DNA of 64,000 nucleotides. It comes from Streptomyces atroolivaceus. Its GTDB lineage: Bacteria > Actinomycetota > Actinomycetes > Streptomycetales > Streptomycetaceae. The stretch is from contig NZ_JNXG01000017.1 in NCBI RefSeq assembly GCF_000717025.1, positions 310,001-374,000 of the forward strand, written 5' to 3'. This document shows positions 35,399 to 45,822 of this stretch, piece by piece. The translations under genes were made by a program, and so were the position numbers. Below the pieces are notes generated by a model. That model worked only from the letters and a program-made list of their open reading frames with translations, was not told the DNA's origin and ran no database searches. The stretch's first letter is position 1; each line of letters opens with the position of its first letter.

Positions 35399-35915
35399 CG
35401 AGATCCTGGACATCGTCGACGAGAACGACACGGTCGTCGGACAGGCACCCCGTGGCGAGGCCACCGCGCGCGGCCTGCGCCACCGCTGTGTCTTCATCGA
35501 GGCGAGGGATGCCGCCGGCCGGGTCTTCGTGCACCGCAGGACGGCCACGAAGCTGGTCTTCCCCTCGCACTACGACATGTTCGTCGGCGGGGTCGTGGGC
35601 ACGGGCGAGTCGTACGACGAGGCCGCGCTGCGGGAGGCCGAGGAGGAGCTGGGTGTCTCCGGCCTCCCCCGCCCCACACCGCTCTTCAAGTTCCTCTACG
35701 AAGGTCCTGGGCACAGCTGGTGGTCGTACGTGTACGAGGTGCGCTGCGAACTGCCCGTACGGCCGCAGGCGGAGGAGGTCGACCGGCACGCCTTCCTGAC
35801 CGGCGCCGAGCTGGAGGGGCGTCTGGCCGACTGGACGTGGGTGCCGGACGGCCTGGAGGCGTACCACCGGCTGCGGCAGTTCCGGGCGGGCCGTGGCACA
35901 GGGAGCGGCGCGTGA
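35385..35915 (+). CDS. Nudix hydrolase
   Basis: This 176-residue hydrolase contains a full Nudix box: GGVVGTGESYDEAALREAEE continuing into ELGV, near residues 68-91, with the metal-binding REAEEE core. It resembles the YfcD/isopentenyl-diphosphate isomerase-like class (VDENDTVVGQAPRGEA and VFVHRRTATKLVFPSHYDMF). The substrate is likely a nucleoside diphosphate derivative. It sits in a chain of four overlapping genes. Confidence 0.88.
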   Translation: MTPADEILDIVDENDTVVGQAPRGEATARGLRHRCVFIEARDAAGRVFVHRRTATKLVFPSHYDMFVGGVVGTGESYDEAALREAEEELGVSGLPRPTPLFKFLYEGPGHSWWSYVYEVRCELPVRPQAEEVDRHAFLTGAELEGRLADWTWVPDGLEAYHRLRQFRAGRGTGSGA

Positions 35916-36307
35916 GCGAGTTCGTGCGCGGGCTGCGGCTGTGGTTCGCCCCGGAGCGGATACGCGAGGAGGGCGACACCCCGGACTACCGCTTCTCCCT
36001 CGCCAACGAGCGCACCTTCCTGGCCTGGATCCGGACGGCTCTCGCGCTCATCGGCGGCGGTTTCGCCGTCGACCAGTTCCTGCCGGGACTGGCCTGGGGC
36101 ATCCGCGCCGGCCTGGCGCTCGGGCTGCTGGCGGCCGGGGTGCTCTGCGCGCTGCGAGCCGTCAACCACTGGGTGCGCTGCGAGCGTGCGATGCGGCGCG
36201 GGGAGGATCTGCCGTCGTCGCGCTTCCCCGCGCTGCTCAGCCTCGTGGTCGCCCTGGTGGCGCTCGCCATGGTGGTGGTGGTCCTGTTCGGCTGGGAGGG
36301 CCGGTGA
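35912..36307 (+). CDS. DUF202 (YidH-like) membrane protein
   Basis: This 131-residue protein has the DUF202 signature (RFSLANERTFLAWIRTALALIGGGFAV) followed by three membrane helices. The function is unknown. GTG overlaps the Nudix stop (GTGA), and GGGAG lies just upstream. It is followed by a second DUF202 gene. Confidence 0.87.
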   Translation: MSEFVRGLRLWFAPERIREEGDTPDYRFSLANERTFLAWIRTALALIGGGFAVDQFLPGLAWGIRAGLALGLLAAGVLCALRAVNHWVRCERAMRRGEDLPSSRFPALLSLVVALVALAMVVVVLFGWEGR

Positions 36308-36615
36308 GCGCCGCGGAGCGCGATCCCGGTCTCCAGCCCGAGCGGACACGGCTGGCCTGGCGCCGCACGACCCTGGCGTGCACGGTGGTGGCCCTGCTGG
36401 CGGTACGGCAGGCGCTCCACGGCGGGTCGACGGGGGCGGGGGTGCTCGCGGTGGCCCTGAGCCTGCTGGCCTGGCTGGGCTTCCTCGGGGTGGCCCACCG
36501 CCGGGTGACGGGCATGGGGGCCGCACGGCCCGACCCGCTGTCGCCGCGCCATGCTCTGACAGCTGCCGCGTGCACCGTCTTGCTCGCGGTGTTCGCCGTC
36601 GCGACGCTGTTCTGA
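36304..36615 (+). CDS. Second DUF202-like small membrane protein
   Basis: This 103-residue protein shows the shorter DUF202 signature (LQPERTRLAWRRTTLACTVVAL) and three membrane helices. Its GTG overlaps the previous stop, so the two DUF202 proteins are probably made together and may form a hetero-oligomer. That is inference. Confidence 0.83.
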   Translation: MSAAERDPGLQPERTRLAWRRTTLACTVVALLAVRQALHGGSTGAGVLAVALSLLAWLGFLGVAHRRVTGMGAARPDPLSPRHALTAAACTVLLAVFAVATLF

Positions 36616-36629
36616 CCGGGCGTACGCCG

Positions 36630-37565
36630 TCAGTCCTGCCAGTCCACGGTGACGACGATCTTGCCCCGGGTGCGCCCCTCCTCGTTGAGCCGGTAGGCGT
36701 CGGCGGCCTGCTCCAGGGTGAAGACCCGGTCCACGTGGACGGAGACGATGCCTCGCTCGGCGAGTTCGGCGAGGTGGGCGAGGTCCGCGGCGTCGGGCCG
36801 CACGAATGCGTAGCGCCCGCCGTAGGAGAAGACCTCGGCGTCGGCGATGGACGCGAGCCGGCCGTCGGGCGCGAGTGTGTCGGCGGAGGCCCTGAGCGCT
36901 TCCCCGCCCACGGTGTCGAACGCCGCGTCGAAGCCGTCGGGGACCAGGGCTCGGAGCCGGGCGGCCAGCCCGTCGCCGTACTCCACGGGTTCGCCGCCCA
37001 GTTGGCGGACGTATTCGTGGTTGTGGGGCCCGGCCGTGCCGACGACCCGGCAGCCGGCGTGCCTGGCGAGCTGGACGGCGAGCGACCCGACCCCTCCGGC
37101 CGCCGCGTGGACGAGCACGGTCTCACCCTCCTGGACCTTCAGGGTGCGGTACAGCACCTGGTGTGCGGTGAGGCCGCACAGCGGGAGGCCCGCCGCCTCC
37201 TCGAAGCTCAGGCTCAGAGGCTTGCGGGCGAGGGTGCGCACGGGCGCTGCGACGTACTCGGCGAAGGTGCCGCGCGAGAGGAAGTCCTCGCGCACGTAGC
37301 CGATGACCTCGTCCCCCACCGCGAACTCGTCCACGGCGGCGCCGGGCTGGACCACGACACCGGAGACGTCCCAGCCGGGGATCACGGGGAACACGGCCTC
37401 CAGCCCCGCCTGGAGATAGCCCTCCCGGGCCTTCCAGTCGACGGGGTTCACCGCCGCGGCCCGCACCTTCACCAGGACCGAGTCCGGCCCGACCTTCGGG
37501 TCGGGCCGCTCGCCGTACTCCAGTACGTCGGCCGAGCCGTACCTGCTGTAGCTGATCGCCTTCAT
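36630..37565 (-). CDS. Quinone-oxidoreductase-like NADP-dependent oxidoreductase
   Basis: This 311-residue medium-chain dehydrogenase/reductase of the zeta-crystallin/QOR type lacks the structural-zinc cysteine cluster. Characteristic segments are MKAISYSRYGSADVLEYGE, VKVRAAAVNPVDWKAREG and the nucleotide motif HAAAGGVGSLAVQLA. The substrate is likely a quinone or an enone. It ends 14 bases from the convergent DUF202 gene. Confidence 0.9.
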   Translation of the reverse strand: MKAISYSRYGSADVLEYGERPDPKVGPDSVLVKVRAAAVNPVDWKAREGYLQAGLEAVFPVIPGWDVSGVVVQPGAAVDEFAVGDEVIGYVREDFLSRGTFAEYVAAPVRTLARKPLSLSFEEAAGLPLCGLTAHQVLYRTLKVQEGETVLVHAAAGGVGSLAVQLARHAGCRVVGTAGPHNHEYVRQLGGEPVEYGDGLAARLRALVPDGFDAAFDTVGGEALRASADTLAPDGRLASIADAEVFSYGGRYAFVRPDAADLAHLAELAERGIVSVHVDRVFTLEQAADAYRLNEEGRTRGKIVVTVDWQD

Positions 37566-37601
37566 CCTCCGACGATCGGGGCGGTCGCGGGTCCCCGCAA
37601 C

Positions 37602-38240
37602 TCAGGCCGTGACCACCTCGAAGGGCGGCAGCAGGGTCCTCGGGTCGTGCCCGGAGTGCCAGAGCCCGATGAGGAACGCGGTGGCCGCCGCCAGATAGGC
37701 GGCCCGGTCCAGCCCGCCCACCGTCAGCGGTACGCAGCCGAGGTCCCTCACCAGGGCGCCGACCGTGTCGAGCGCCGCCTCCTCGTCCCCGCACAGCGGG
37801 ACGGCGACCGGACCGTCGGCGAAGGCGGGCGGGGTGAGCCGCCACACGGAATCGGGCAGGTGGTTGAAGGCCTTGACGACCCGTGCGCCGGTGGCATCGG
37901 CGATCGTACGGGCGGCTCCCGGGCCCGTCCCGGTGGTGAGCCGGAAGCCAGGCCCTACCGCGTTGGTGCAGTCCACGACGAGCCTGCCGCGCAGCGCCCC
38001 GTCCGCCGCACCGAGTGCCGCGAGGACTCCCGCCACGGCGTCGTACGGCACGGCGAGCAGGACCGCGTCGCCGAAGGCCGCCGCTTCCTGGAGCGTGCCG
38101 GCGCTCTGGCCGGTGCGGTCCGCGAGGGCCCCGGCCCTTTCCGGGGACCGGCCTCCGAAGAGGACGCGGTGCCCGGCTGCCGCCCACCGGCCGCCCAGTG
38201 CGTCCGCCATGTTCCCGGTCCCGATGATGCCGATGCGCAT
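37602..38240 (-). CDS. NADPH-dependent F420 reductase-like oxidoreductase
   Basis: This 212-residue Rossmann protein starts MRIGIIGTGNMADALGGRW, with FGGRSPERA as the NADP-selective turn. VVKAFNHLPDSVW and TVGGLDRAAYLAAATAFLIGLWHSG further match the F420-dependent NADP reductase family, although many members act on other substrates. GGGGAGAG precedes the ATG. It is divergent from an HxlR regulator that probably controls it. Confidence 0.85.
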   Translation of the reverse strand: MRIGIIGTGNMADALGGRWAAAGHRVLFGGRSPERAGALADRTGQSAGTLQEAAAFGDAVLLAVPYDAVAGVLAALGAADGALRGRLVVDCTNAVGPGFRLTTGTGPGAARTIADATGARVVKAFNHLPDSVWRLTPPAFADGPVAVPLCGDEEAALDTVGALVRDLGCVPLTVGGLDRAAYLAAATAFLIGLWHSGHDPRTLLPPFEVVTA

Positions 38241-38303
38241 GTCTCTCCCCTGAACGCCCGTCACGTAGCGTCGTGCTGAAGGGGACGTTAGGGGACCCGT
38301 TAC

Positions 38304-38317
38304 GCACCGTTCGGTGC
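38304..38317. promoter_or_regulatory. Palindrome in the HxlR/oxidoreductase divergent spacer
   Basis: GCACCGTTCGGTGC is a perfect 14-base palindrome in the 102-base spacer between the divergent genes, 25 bases from the HxlR start. It is the likeliest binding site for the adjacent regulator. Confidence 0.5.
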
Positions 38318-38342
38318 CTGACGGACGGGAGAAGGGGAACTC

Positions 38343-38684
38343 ATGGACCGGCTGCTCGCCGACTGCCGTGCACGGCTCGGCTTCGACCTGCTGGGGAACA
38401 CGTGGAACCCCGTGGTCCTCTACGCACTCGGGCCGGGCCCGCGCCGGCCGGGCGATCTCCGGACGGAGATCGGCGGTATCAGCGCCAAGGTCCTGACCGA
38501 GACGCTGCGCAGGCTGGAGGCGTACGCGCTGGTGGAGCGCCGCGCGTACGCCGAGGCGCCGCCTCGCGTGGAGTACGCCCTGACCGGGCTCGGCCGGACA
38601 CTGCTGGAACCGATCGAGGCGCTGGGGCGCTGGTCGGCCACGTACGGGGACGCGTTCGTGGAGGCGCAGGGGTGGCACGACTGA
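38343..38684 (+). CDS. HxlR-family transcriptional regulator
   Basis: This 113-residue winged-helix protein has the HxlR core (RPGDLRTEIGGISAKVLTETLRRLEAYALVERR) and a terminal helix ending with QGWHD. It retains one Cys (Cys8, the residue type used by redox-sensing members). It is divergent from the F420 reductase-like gene, and AGAAGGGGA precedes the ATG. Confidence 0.9.
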   Translation: MDRLLADCRARLGFDLLGNTWNPVVLYALGPGPRRPGDLRTEIGGISAKVLTETLRRLEAYALVERRAYAEAPPRVEYALTGLGRTLLEPIEALGRWSATYGDAFVEAQGWHD

Positions 38685-38770
38685 CCGGGAGGCCGGGCGG
38701 GGACCAGGGGCACGGGGGCACGGGCGGCGAGCCCGAGATCACTTCTCGGATTCCGGAAGGACACTGGACG

Positions 38771-38790
38771 ACATACCGACTGGTCGGCAT
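38771..38790 (+). promoter_or_regulatory. TetR-type operator A1, upstream of the phosphotransferase operon
   Basis: ACATACCGACTGGTCGGCAT contains the palindrome CCGACTGGTCGG. Its first 14 bases recur exactly, on the opposite strand, upstream of the SDR/ligase/TetR operon (46622-46635). It lies 39 bases before the phosphotransferase start. Confidence 0.72.
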
Positions 38791-38828
38791 CATGGTCCCG
38801 ACCGTTCAACGCCCCGGAGGTGCGCCCC

Positions 38829-39851
38829 ATGAGCCCAGTCCACCCGCCAGGTCTCGATCTCGACCTGCTGCGCGGCCATCTCGACCGGGAGCGGCCGGGG
38901 CTGGTGAACGGACCGCTCGACGCCCGGGTGATCGAGGGCGGCCGCTCGAACCTCACCTACATCGTCACCGACGGCTCCGGACAGTGGGTCGTGCGCAGGC
39001 CTCCGCTGGGCCACGTGCTCGCCACCGCGCACGACATGAAGCGCGAGCACCGGGTGATCAGCGCCCTGCACCCCACGGCGGTCCCGGTGCCGGAGACCCT
39101 CCTGCTCTGCGAGGACGAGGCGGTCGTCGGCTCGCCGTTCTACGTCATGGAGTACGTCGAGGGAACGCCGTACCGCACCGCCGAGCAGCTCGCCCCGCTC
39201 GGAGCCGAGCGCACCAGGGCGGTCGTCCTGGGCCTCGTGGACACCCTGGTGGACCTGCACGCCGTGGACCCCGCGACCGTCGGCCTCGGTGACTTCGGGC
39301 GCCCGGACGGCTTCCTGGACCGGCAGCTGCGGCGCTGGGGCAAGCAGCTGGACGCCTCCCGCAACCGTGAGCTCGCCGGCATCGACGAGCTGCACGCCGC
39401 GCTCGGCCGGGAGCTCCCCGTCTCCCCCGCGCCCACCGTCGTGCACGGCGACTACCGCTTGGACAACGTGCTGATCGGCCGGGACGACCGGATCAAGGCG
39501 GTCCTGGACTGGGAGATGTCCACGCTCGGCGACCCGCTCACCGACCTCGGTCTGCTCGTGATGTACAGCTCCGACCTGGACCTGCCCGAGTCTCCCGTCT
39601 CCACGACCAGCGGCGCCGCGGGCCACCCCAGCCCCGCCGAGCTCATCGAGCGCTACGCCGCCCGCTCCGGCCGCGACACCTCCGCCATCTCCTGGTACAC
39701 GGCCTTCGCGTGGTTCAAGCTCGCCGTGATCCTCGAGGGCATCCACTACCGCTACACCCTGGGCCAGACCGTCGGCGCCGGCTTCGACCGCATCGGCGAC
39801 CTGGTCCCCGTCTTCATCTCGCACGGCCTCACCACCCTCCAGGAAGGCTGA
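38829..39851 (+). CDS. Aminoglycoside-phosphotransferase-like (ACAD10-type) family protein
   Basis: This 340-residue protein has the APH kinase fold: the Brenner motif VVHGDYRLDN near residue 207 and VLDWEMSTLGDP as the metal-binding motif. It has an N-terminal GRSNLTYIV segment. Such proteins accompany acyl-CoA dehydrogenases, as in mammalian ACAD10/11, where 4-hydroxy fatty acids are phosphorylated before isomerisation. Its partner dehydrogenase starts eight bases downstream. GGAGGT precedes the ATG at 38829. Confidence 0.9.
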   Translation: MSPVHPPGLDLDLLRGHLDRERPGLVNGPLDARVIEGGRSNLTYIVTDGSGQWVVRRPPLGHVLATAHDMKREHRVISALHPTAVPVPETLLLCEDEAVVGSPFYVMEYVEGTPYRTAEQLAPLGAERTRAVVLGLVDTLVDLHAVDPATVGLGDFGRPDGFLDRQLRRWGKQLDASRNRELAGIDELHAALGRELPVSPAPTVVHGDYRLDNVLIGRDDRIKAVLDWEMSTLGDPLTDLGLLVMYSSDLDLPESPVSTTSGAAGHPSPAELIERYAARSGRDTSAISWYTAFAWFKLAVILEGIHYRYTLGQTVGAGFDRIGDLVPVFISHGLTTLQEG

Positions 39852-39858
39852 TCACCCC

Positions 39859-41073
39859 GTGGACTTCGCATTCGACGCACGTACCGAAGAGCTGCGCACC
39901 AGGCTGCTCACGTTCATGGACGAGCACGTGTACCCCGCCGAGGCGGTCGCCGAGGAGCAGCGCGCGCAGCTGGCGTCCCCCTGGGACACCCCGCAGATCG
40001 TGGAGGACCTCAAGGCGGAGGCGAGCAGGCAGGGCCTGTGGAACCTCTTCCTCCCCGACGCCGAGTACGGCGCGGGACTGACCAACCTCCAGTACGCCCC
40101 GCTGGCCGAGATCACCGGCCGCAGCCCGCACCTGGCGCCGACCGCGCTGAACTGCGCGGCCCCGGACACCGGGAACATGGAGGTGCTCTCGCAGTTCGGG
40201 TCGGACGAGCAGAAGAAGCAGTGGCTCGAGCCGCTGCTGGCCGGGGAGATCCGCTCGGCCTTCGCGATGACGGAGCCCGAGGTGGCCTCGTCGGACGCGA
40301 CGAACATCGAGACCCGGATCGCGAAGGACGGCGACTCCTACGTCGTCAACGGGCGCAAGTGGTACATCTCCGGGGCGATGAACCCGGACTGCGCGGTGTT
40401 CATCGTGATGGGCAAGACGGACCCGGACAGCGAGGACATCCGCCGCCAGCAGTCCATGATCCTGGTCCCGCGTGACACCCCCGGGGTGGAGGTGCGCCGG
40501 GCGATGCAGGTGTACGGCTACGAGGACCACTCCCACGGCGGCCACGCCGAGGTCGTCTTCCACGACGTCCGCGTGCCCGCTTCGCATCTGATCGGCGAGG
40601 AGGGCGGCGGCTTCGCCATCGCGCAGGCGCGTCTGGGACCGGGCCGGATCCACCACTGCATGCGGCTGATCGGGATGGCGGAGCGGGCGATCGAGCTGAT
40701 GTGCAGGCGGGCCGTGGCCCGTACGGCCTTCGGCAAGCCGCTGGCCCAGCAGGGCGTCGTCCAGAACTGGATCGCGGACGCCCGGGTGACGGTGGAGCAG
40801 CTGCGGCTGCTGGTGCTGAAGACCGCCTGGCTGATGGACACGGTGGGCAACCGGGGGGCGCACACCGAGATCCAGTCGATCAAGATCGCGACTCCGCGCG
40901 CGGTGGTCGGCATCCTCGACCAGGCGGTGCAGCTGTACGGCGCCGGCGGCGTCAGCCAGGACTTCCCGCTGGCCGAACTCTGGTCGTCGGCGCGGACGCT
41001 GCGGCTGGCGGACGGTCCGGACGAGGTGCACCAGCGGTCGCTGGCACGGCGGGAGATCAAGAAGTACCTCTGA
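39859..41073 (+). CDS. Acyl-CoA dehydrogenase (ACAD10/11-like)
   Basis: This 404-residue FAD enzyme has the family flavin motif AFAMTEPEVASSDATNIET, the WYISGAMNPD strand and the C-terminal region LYGAGGVSQDFPLAELWSSAR. In ACAD10/11 enzymes the neighbouring kinase phosphorylates the 4-hydroxyl group, and the dehydrogenase converts 4-phosphoacyl-CoA. The same may hold here. The GTG at 39859 follows the phosphotransferase stop by seven bases, which points to one operon under operator A1. Confidence 0.92.
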   Translation: MDFAFDARTEELRTRLLTFMDEHVYPAEAVAEEQRAQLASPWDTPQIVEDLKAEASRQGLWNLFLPDAEYGAGLTNLQYAPLAEITGRSPHLAPTALNCAAPDTGNMEVLSQFGSDEQKKQWLEPLLAGEIRSAFAMTEPEVASSDATNIETRIAKDGDSYVVNGRKWYISGAMNPDCAVFIVMGKTDPDSEDIRRQQSMILVPRDTPGVEVRRAMQVYGYEDHSHGGHAEVVFHDVRVPASHLIGEEGGGFAIAQARLGPGRIHHCMRLIGMAERAIELMCRRAVARTAFGKPLAQQGVVQNWIADARVTVEQLRLLVLKTAWLMDTVGNRGAHTEIQSIKIATPRAVVGILDQAVQLYGAGGVSQDFPLAELWSSARTLRLADGPDEVHQRSLARREIKKYL

Positions 41074-41084
41074 GCACCCGATAC

Positions 41085-41112
41085 GGGGAGGCGTCCGGGC
41101 GGCCGCCTCCCC
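41085..41112. terminator. Hairpin between acyl-CoA dehydrogenase and M28 peptidase genes
   Basis: GGGGAGGCG (41085-41093) pairs perfectly with CGCCTCCCC (41104-41112) across a ten-base loop between convergent genes. Confidence 0.72.
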
Positions 41113-41119
41113 GGCGGGG

Positions 41120-42871
<1,752 letters not shown>

Positions 42872-43498
42872 ATGCGCCCGCTCCGCCGGCCCGCCGCCCT
42901 GTCCGCCGCCGCCCTCTCCACCGCGGCCCTCCTGCTGACCGCCCCTTCCACCGCTTCGGCCCACCCGCACGACGCGACGCACACCACCCCGGCCATCGCC
43001 GACGGAGGCTTCGAGACGCCGGTCGTCCCGGTGCCGGCCCCCTTCACCACCTACCTCGGCGGGCAGACCGCGGGACCCTGGGCGGTCGGCGGCGACAGCG
43101 TCGACGTGACCTCCGACCGCCTCTGGGACACGGCTGAGGGCAGCCAGTCGCTGGATCTGAACGGCACCACGTCCGGCAGCGTCTCGCAGGAGATATCGAC
43201 GCACCCCCTGACCTCGTACGTCGTCAGCTTCGAACTGGCCGGCAACCCGGCCTGGGCCCCCGCCCTGAAGACGGGTGAGCTCAGAGTCGACGGCGTCCCC
43301 GTGAAGACCTTCAGCTTCGACGTCACCGGCCGCGGTTTCCGGAACATGGGCTACACCCGGCAGACCGCCGTCTTCTCCAGCCTGCTGAAGAACAGCGTCA
43401 CCCTCACCTTCGCCAGCACCAGCCCCGGCCCCGGCGGCCCGGTCATCGACGACGTCCGGATCCGGAGCTGCCTGCTGGTGCTCTGCCCGCCCGCCTGA
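42872..43498 (+). CDS. Secreted choice-of-anchor C / DUF642-like protein
   Basis: This 208-residue exported protein has a Sec signal peptide (to about residue 29). A beta-sandwich domain follows (DGGFETPVVPVPAPFTTYLGG, GPWAVGGDSVDVTSD, AEGSQSLDLNGTTSGSVSQ), typical of DUF642/choice-of-anchor C carbohydrate-binding-like proteins. There is no membrane anchor. Two C-terminal cysteines (SCLLVLC) may form a disulfide. The start at 42872 has GAGAGG upstream. It is probably a cell-surface or extracellular binding protein. Confidence 0.82.
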   Translation: MRPLRRPAALSAAALSTAALLLTAPSTASAHPHDATHTTPAIADGGFETPVVPVPAPFTTYLGGQTAGPWAVGGDSVDVTSDRLWDTAEGSQSLDLNGTTSGSVSQEISTHPLTSYVVSFELAGNPAWAPALKTGELRVDGVPVKTFSFDVTGRGFRNMGYTRQTAVFSSLLKNSVTLTFASTSPGPGGPVIDDVRIRSCLLVLCPPA

Positions 43499-43522
43499 AC
43501 CGGCGGGTGACCGGGGAGGCCG

Positions 43523-44116
43523 TCAGGGGCGCAGGGCCCTCAGCAGCAGGTCCGCCAGGTGGTCGGCGACCTCCTGCTGACTGAGCGGGCCGTCCGGGCT
43601 GTACCACGTGGACAGGTGGTGGACCGAGCCGAAGTGGTAGTCGACGACCAGGTCGGCCGGGGTCGCCACGGAGAACACCCCGGCCCGCTGGCCCTCCTCG
43701 ATGAGCGCCCGGAAGCGCTCGTGGTACCGGCGGCGCTCGATCCGTACCTGCTTGTTCTTCTCCGGGCTCAGGTGATGCATGGAGCGGAAGAAGATCGAGG
43801 CGTCGTCGAGGTTCTCGATGGTCGTGACGACCACGTCCGCCGCAGCGTCACGCAGCCGCCGCTCGACCGGCGCCTCCGCGTCCGCGAAGGCGTCGAGACG
43901 CTCCTGCTGGAGGCGCAGCACCCGGGCGTAGACCTCCTGGAGGAGGTCCTCCTTGGACCCGAAGTAGTGGTACAGCGCCCCCTTCGTGACACCCGCGGCC
44001 TCGACGATCTCCTGGACGGAGGTGCGGTCGTAGCCGCGCTCCGCGAAGAGCCGGGTGGCGGCGGCCAGCAGCCTCTGGGGGACGGGCGTACCGTCCCCGT
44101 CCGTAGCCTTGGCCAT
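43523..44116 (-). CDS. TetR-family regulator (module A)
   Basis: This 197-residue regulator has an N-terminal TetR helix-turn-helix (LFAERGYDRTSVQEIVEAAGVTKGALYHYFGSKEDLL, about residues 20-56) and a helical ligand domain of the acyl-CoA-regulator type with FFRSMHHLSPEKNKQVR. It is the third gene of the leftward SDR, acyl-CoA ligase, TetR group, 38 bases after the ligase stop. It probably binds the paired operators A1 and A2. The ATG at 44116 is chosen over the in-frame GTG at 44125, which lies too close to its ribosome site. Confidence 0.88.
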   Translation of the reverse strand: MAKATDGDGTPVPQRLLAAATRLFAERGYDRTSVQEIVEAAGVTKGALYHYFGSKEDLLQEVYARVLRLQQERLDAFADAEAPVERRLRDAAADVVVTTIENLDDASIFFRSMHHLSPEKNKQVRIERRRYHERFRALIEEGQRAGVFSVATPADLVVDYHFGSVHHLSTWYSPDGPLSQQEVADHLADLLLRALRP

Positions 44117-44154
44117 TGCCGCCACCTGCCCTCTCGTACCACGCGTGAACTGTT

Positions 44155-45822
44155 CTAACGGGGGGAACGCAGTTCCCGCCTGAGGATCTTCCCACTCGCC
44201 GTCTTCGGGAGTTCGGTCAGGATCTCCACTTCGCGGGGGTACTTGTAGGCGGCCAGCCGCTCCTTGCAGTACGCGCTGAGCTCGCCCGGTTCCGTCTCGG
44301 CACCCGGCCGCAGGCTCACGTAGGCCCGGACGGTCTCCCCGCGGTAGGCGTCGGGGACGCCCACCACGGCCGCCTCACGGACGGCGGGGTGGGTGTAGAG
44401 GACGTCCTCCACCTCCCGGGGCCAGACCTTGAAGCCGGAGGCGTTGATCATGTCCTTCTTGCGGTCCACGACGTAGAGCCAGCCGGCGGTGTCCATGAAG
44501 CCGATGTCCCCGGTGCGCAGCTCCCCGTCGGGGAAGGCCGCCTCGGTGGCCTCGGGCAGATTCCAGTACCCGGAGACGACCTGCGGTCCGCGTACGGCGA
44601 TCTCACCCTGGTCGCCGAAGGGGACGTCGTCGCCCTTCTCGTCGATGATCCGGACCACGGTGTCGGGGCCGGGCAGACCGACCGAGAGGGTGCCGGAGAC
44701 GGGGTCGACGGGCGCCTCGTGCTCCGGCGGTACGGACGCGCAGGGCGCGGTGCACTCGGTGAGTCCGTAGCCGTTGCGGATGTACGGGCCGAAGCCGTCG
44801 CGGAACTTCTCGACCAGCGCGGGCGGCAGCGGCGCGCCGCCCGAGGAGATCACCTTGAAGGAGGAGAAGTGGTCCCGGGTGACCTCCGGGTGCGCGGCGA
44901 GCGCCATGAAGGCGGTCGACGGGCCCACGGTGTAGGCGGGGCGGTGCTCGGCGAAGGCCTCCAGCACGACGCTCGCCTCGAAGCGGTAGGCGAGGACCAG
45001 GGTGCCTGCGTTGGCGATACAGGCGGCGAGCTGGCACACCATGCCGGTGATGTGGAAGAGCGGGGCGAGCGCGAAGTAGGCCGCACCCTCGTCGATGGGG
45101 TGGCCGGCGCGCTGCCGCTCGGCGTTGACCATGATGTTGCCATGGGAGTTCATGGCTCCCTTGGGGCTCCCGCTCGTCCCGGAGGTGTAGCTGATCAGCG
45201 CGGTGTCCGCAGCACTGAGCTCCCGGCCGTCGGGGGCGGCCAGGCCTCGGCGGGCCACGGCCACCAGGTCGGATGCCCGGTCGTCGGCGCCGGGGGCGGG
45301 GAGGCGCTCGAAGCCGAGCACGCGCGGGTCGTCGGCCGACTGGAGGTCGAGCTCGCAGGCCGTGACGGCGATCCGTACGCTCGGGGCGGCCTCGGCGGTG
45401 GCCCGGAGATAGGACTCCCAGGCACGGTCGGAGCAGATCAGCGCGGTCACCTCCGCGTCCTTCAGCACATGCCCGACCTCGCCGGACTTGTACATCGGGT
45501 TGAGCGGGACGACGGTCGCGCCGGCCTTCCAGGCCCCGAGCAGCGCGAGGACGAAGTGCGGGGTGTTCTGCAGCATGATCGCGACCCGGTCGCCGTGCTC
45601 CAACCCCTCGGCGGCGAGGTGCCCCGCCACGGAGTCGGACAGCTCGTCGGCCTCCCGGTAGCTGAGGCGTCCGTCGAAGTAGGCGAGGGCGGTGTGGTCC
45701 GGGGCCCGCCCGGCGGCCGCACGGAAGGCGTGCACCATGGTCTCGGCCGGATGGACGGGGGCGAGCTGGGCCTCGCTGAGCAGGGCGGTCCACGGCTTCG
45801 CCGCGTAGATCGACTCGGTCAT
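44155..45822 (-). CDS. Acyl-CoA ligase (AMP-forming)
   Basis: This 555-residue ANL-superfamily enzyme activates a carboxylic acid to its CoA thioester via an acyl-adenylate. Motifs seen are the P-loop YTSGTSGSPKGAMNSH near residue 215, NGYGLTECTAP, GDIGFMDTAGWLYVVDRKKD and the C-terminal PKTASGKILRREL with the catalytic Lys. Chain-length specificity is unknown, and medium or long fatty acids are likely given the neighbours. The ATG overlaps the SDR stop (ATGA). A much longer open frame extends upstream but is an artefact of base composition. Confidence 0.92.
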   Translation of the reverse strand: MTESIYAAKPWTALLSEAQLAPVHPAETMVHAFRAAAGRAPDHTALAYFDGRLSYREADELSDSVAGHLAAEGLEHGDRVAIMLQNTPHFVLALLGAWKAGATVVPLNPMYKSGEVGHVLKDAEVTALICSDRAWESYLRATAEAAPSVRIAVTACELDLQSADDPRVLGFERLPAPGADDRASDLVAVARRGLAAPDGRELSAADTALISYTSGTSGSPKGAMNSHGNIMVNAERQRAGHPIDEGAAYFALAPLFHITGMVCQLAACIANAGTLVLAYRFEASVVLEAFAEHRPAYTVGPSTAFMALAAHPEVTRDHFSSFKVISSGGAPLPPALVEKFRDGFGPYIRNGYGLTECTAPCASVPPEHEAPVDPVSGTLSVGLPGPDTVVRIIDEKGDDVPFGDQGEIAVRGPQVVSGYWNLPEATEAAFPDGELRTGDIGFMDTAGWLYVVDRKKDMINASGFKVWPREVEDVLYTHPAVREAAVVGVPDAYRGETVRAYVSLRPGAETEPGELSAYCKERLAAYKYPREVEILTELPKTASGKILRRELRSPR

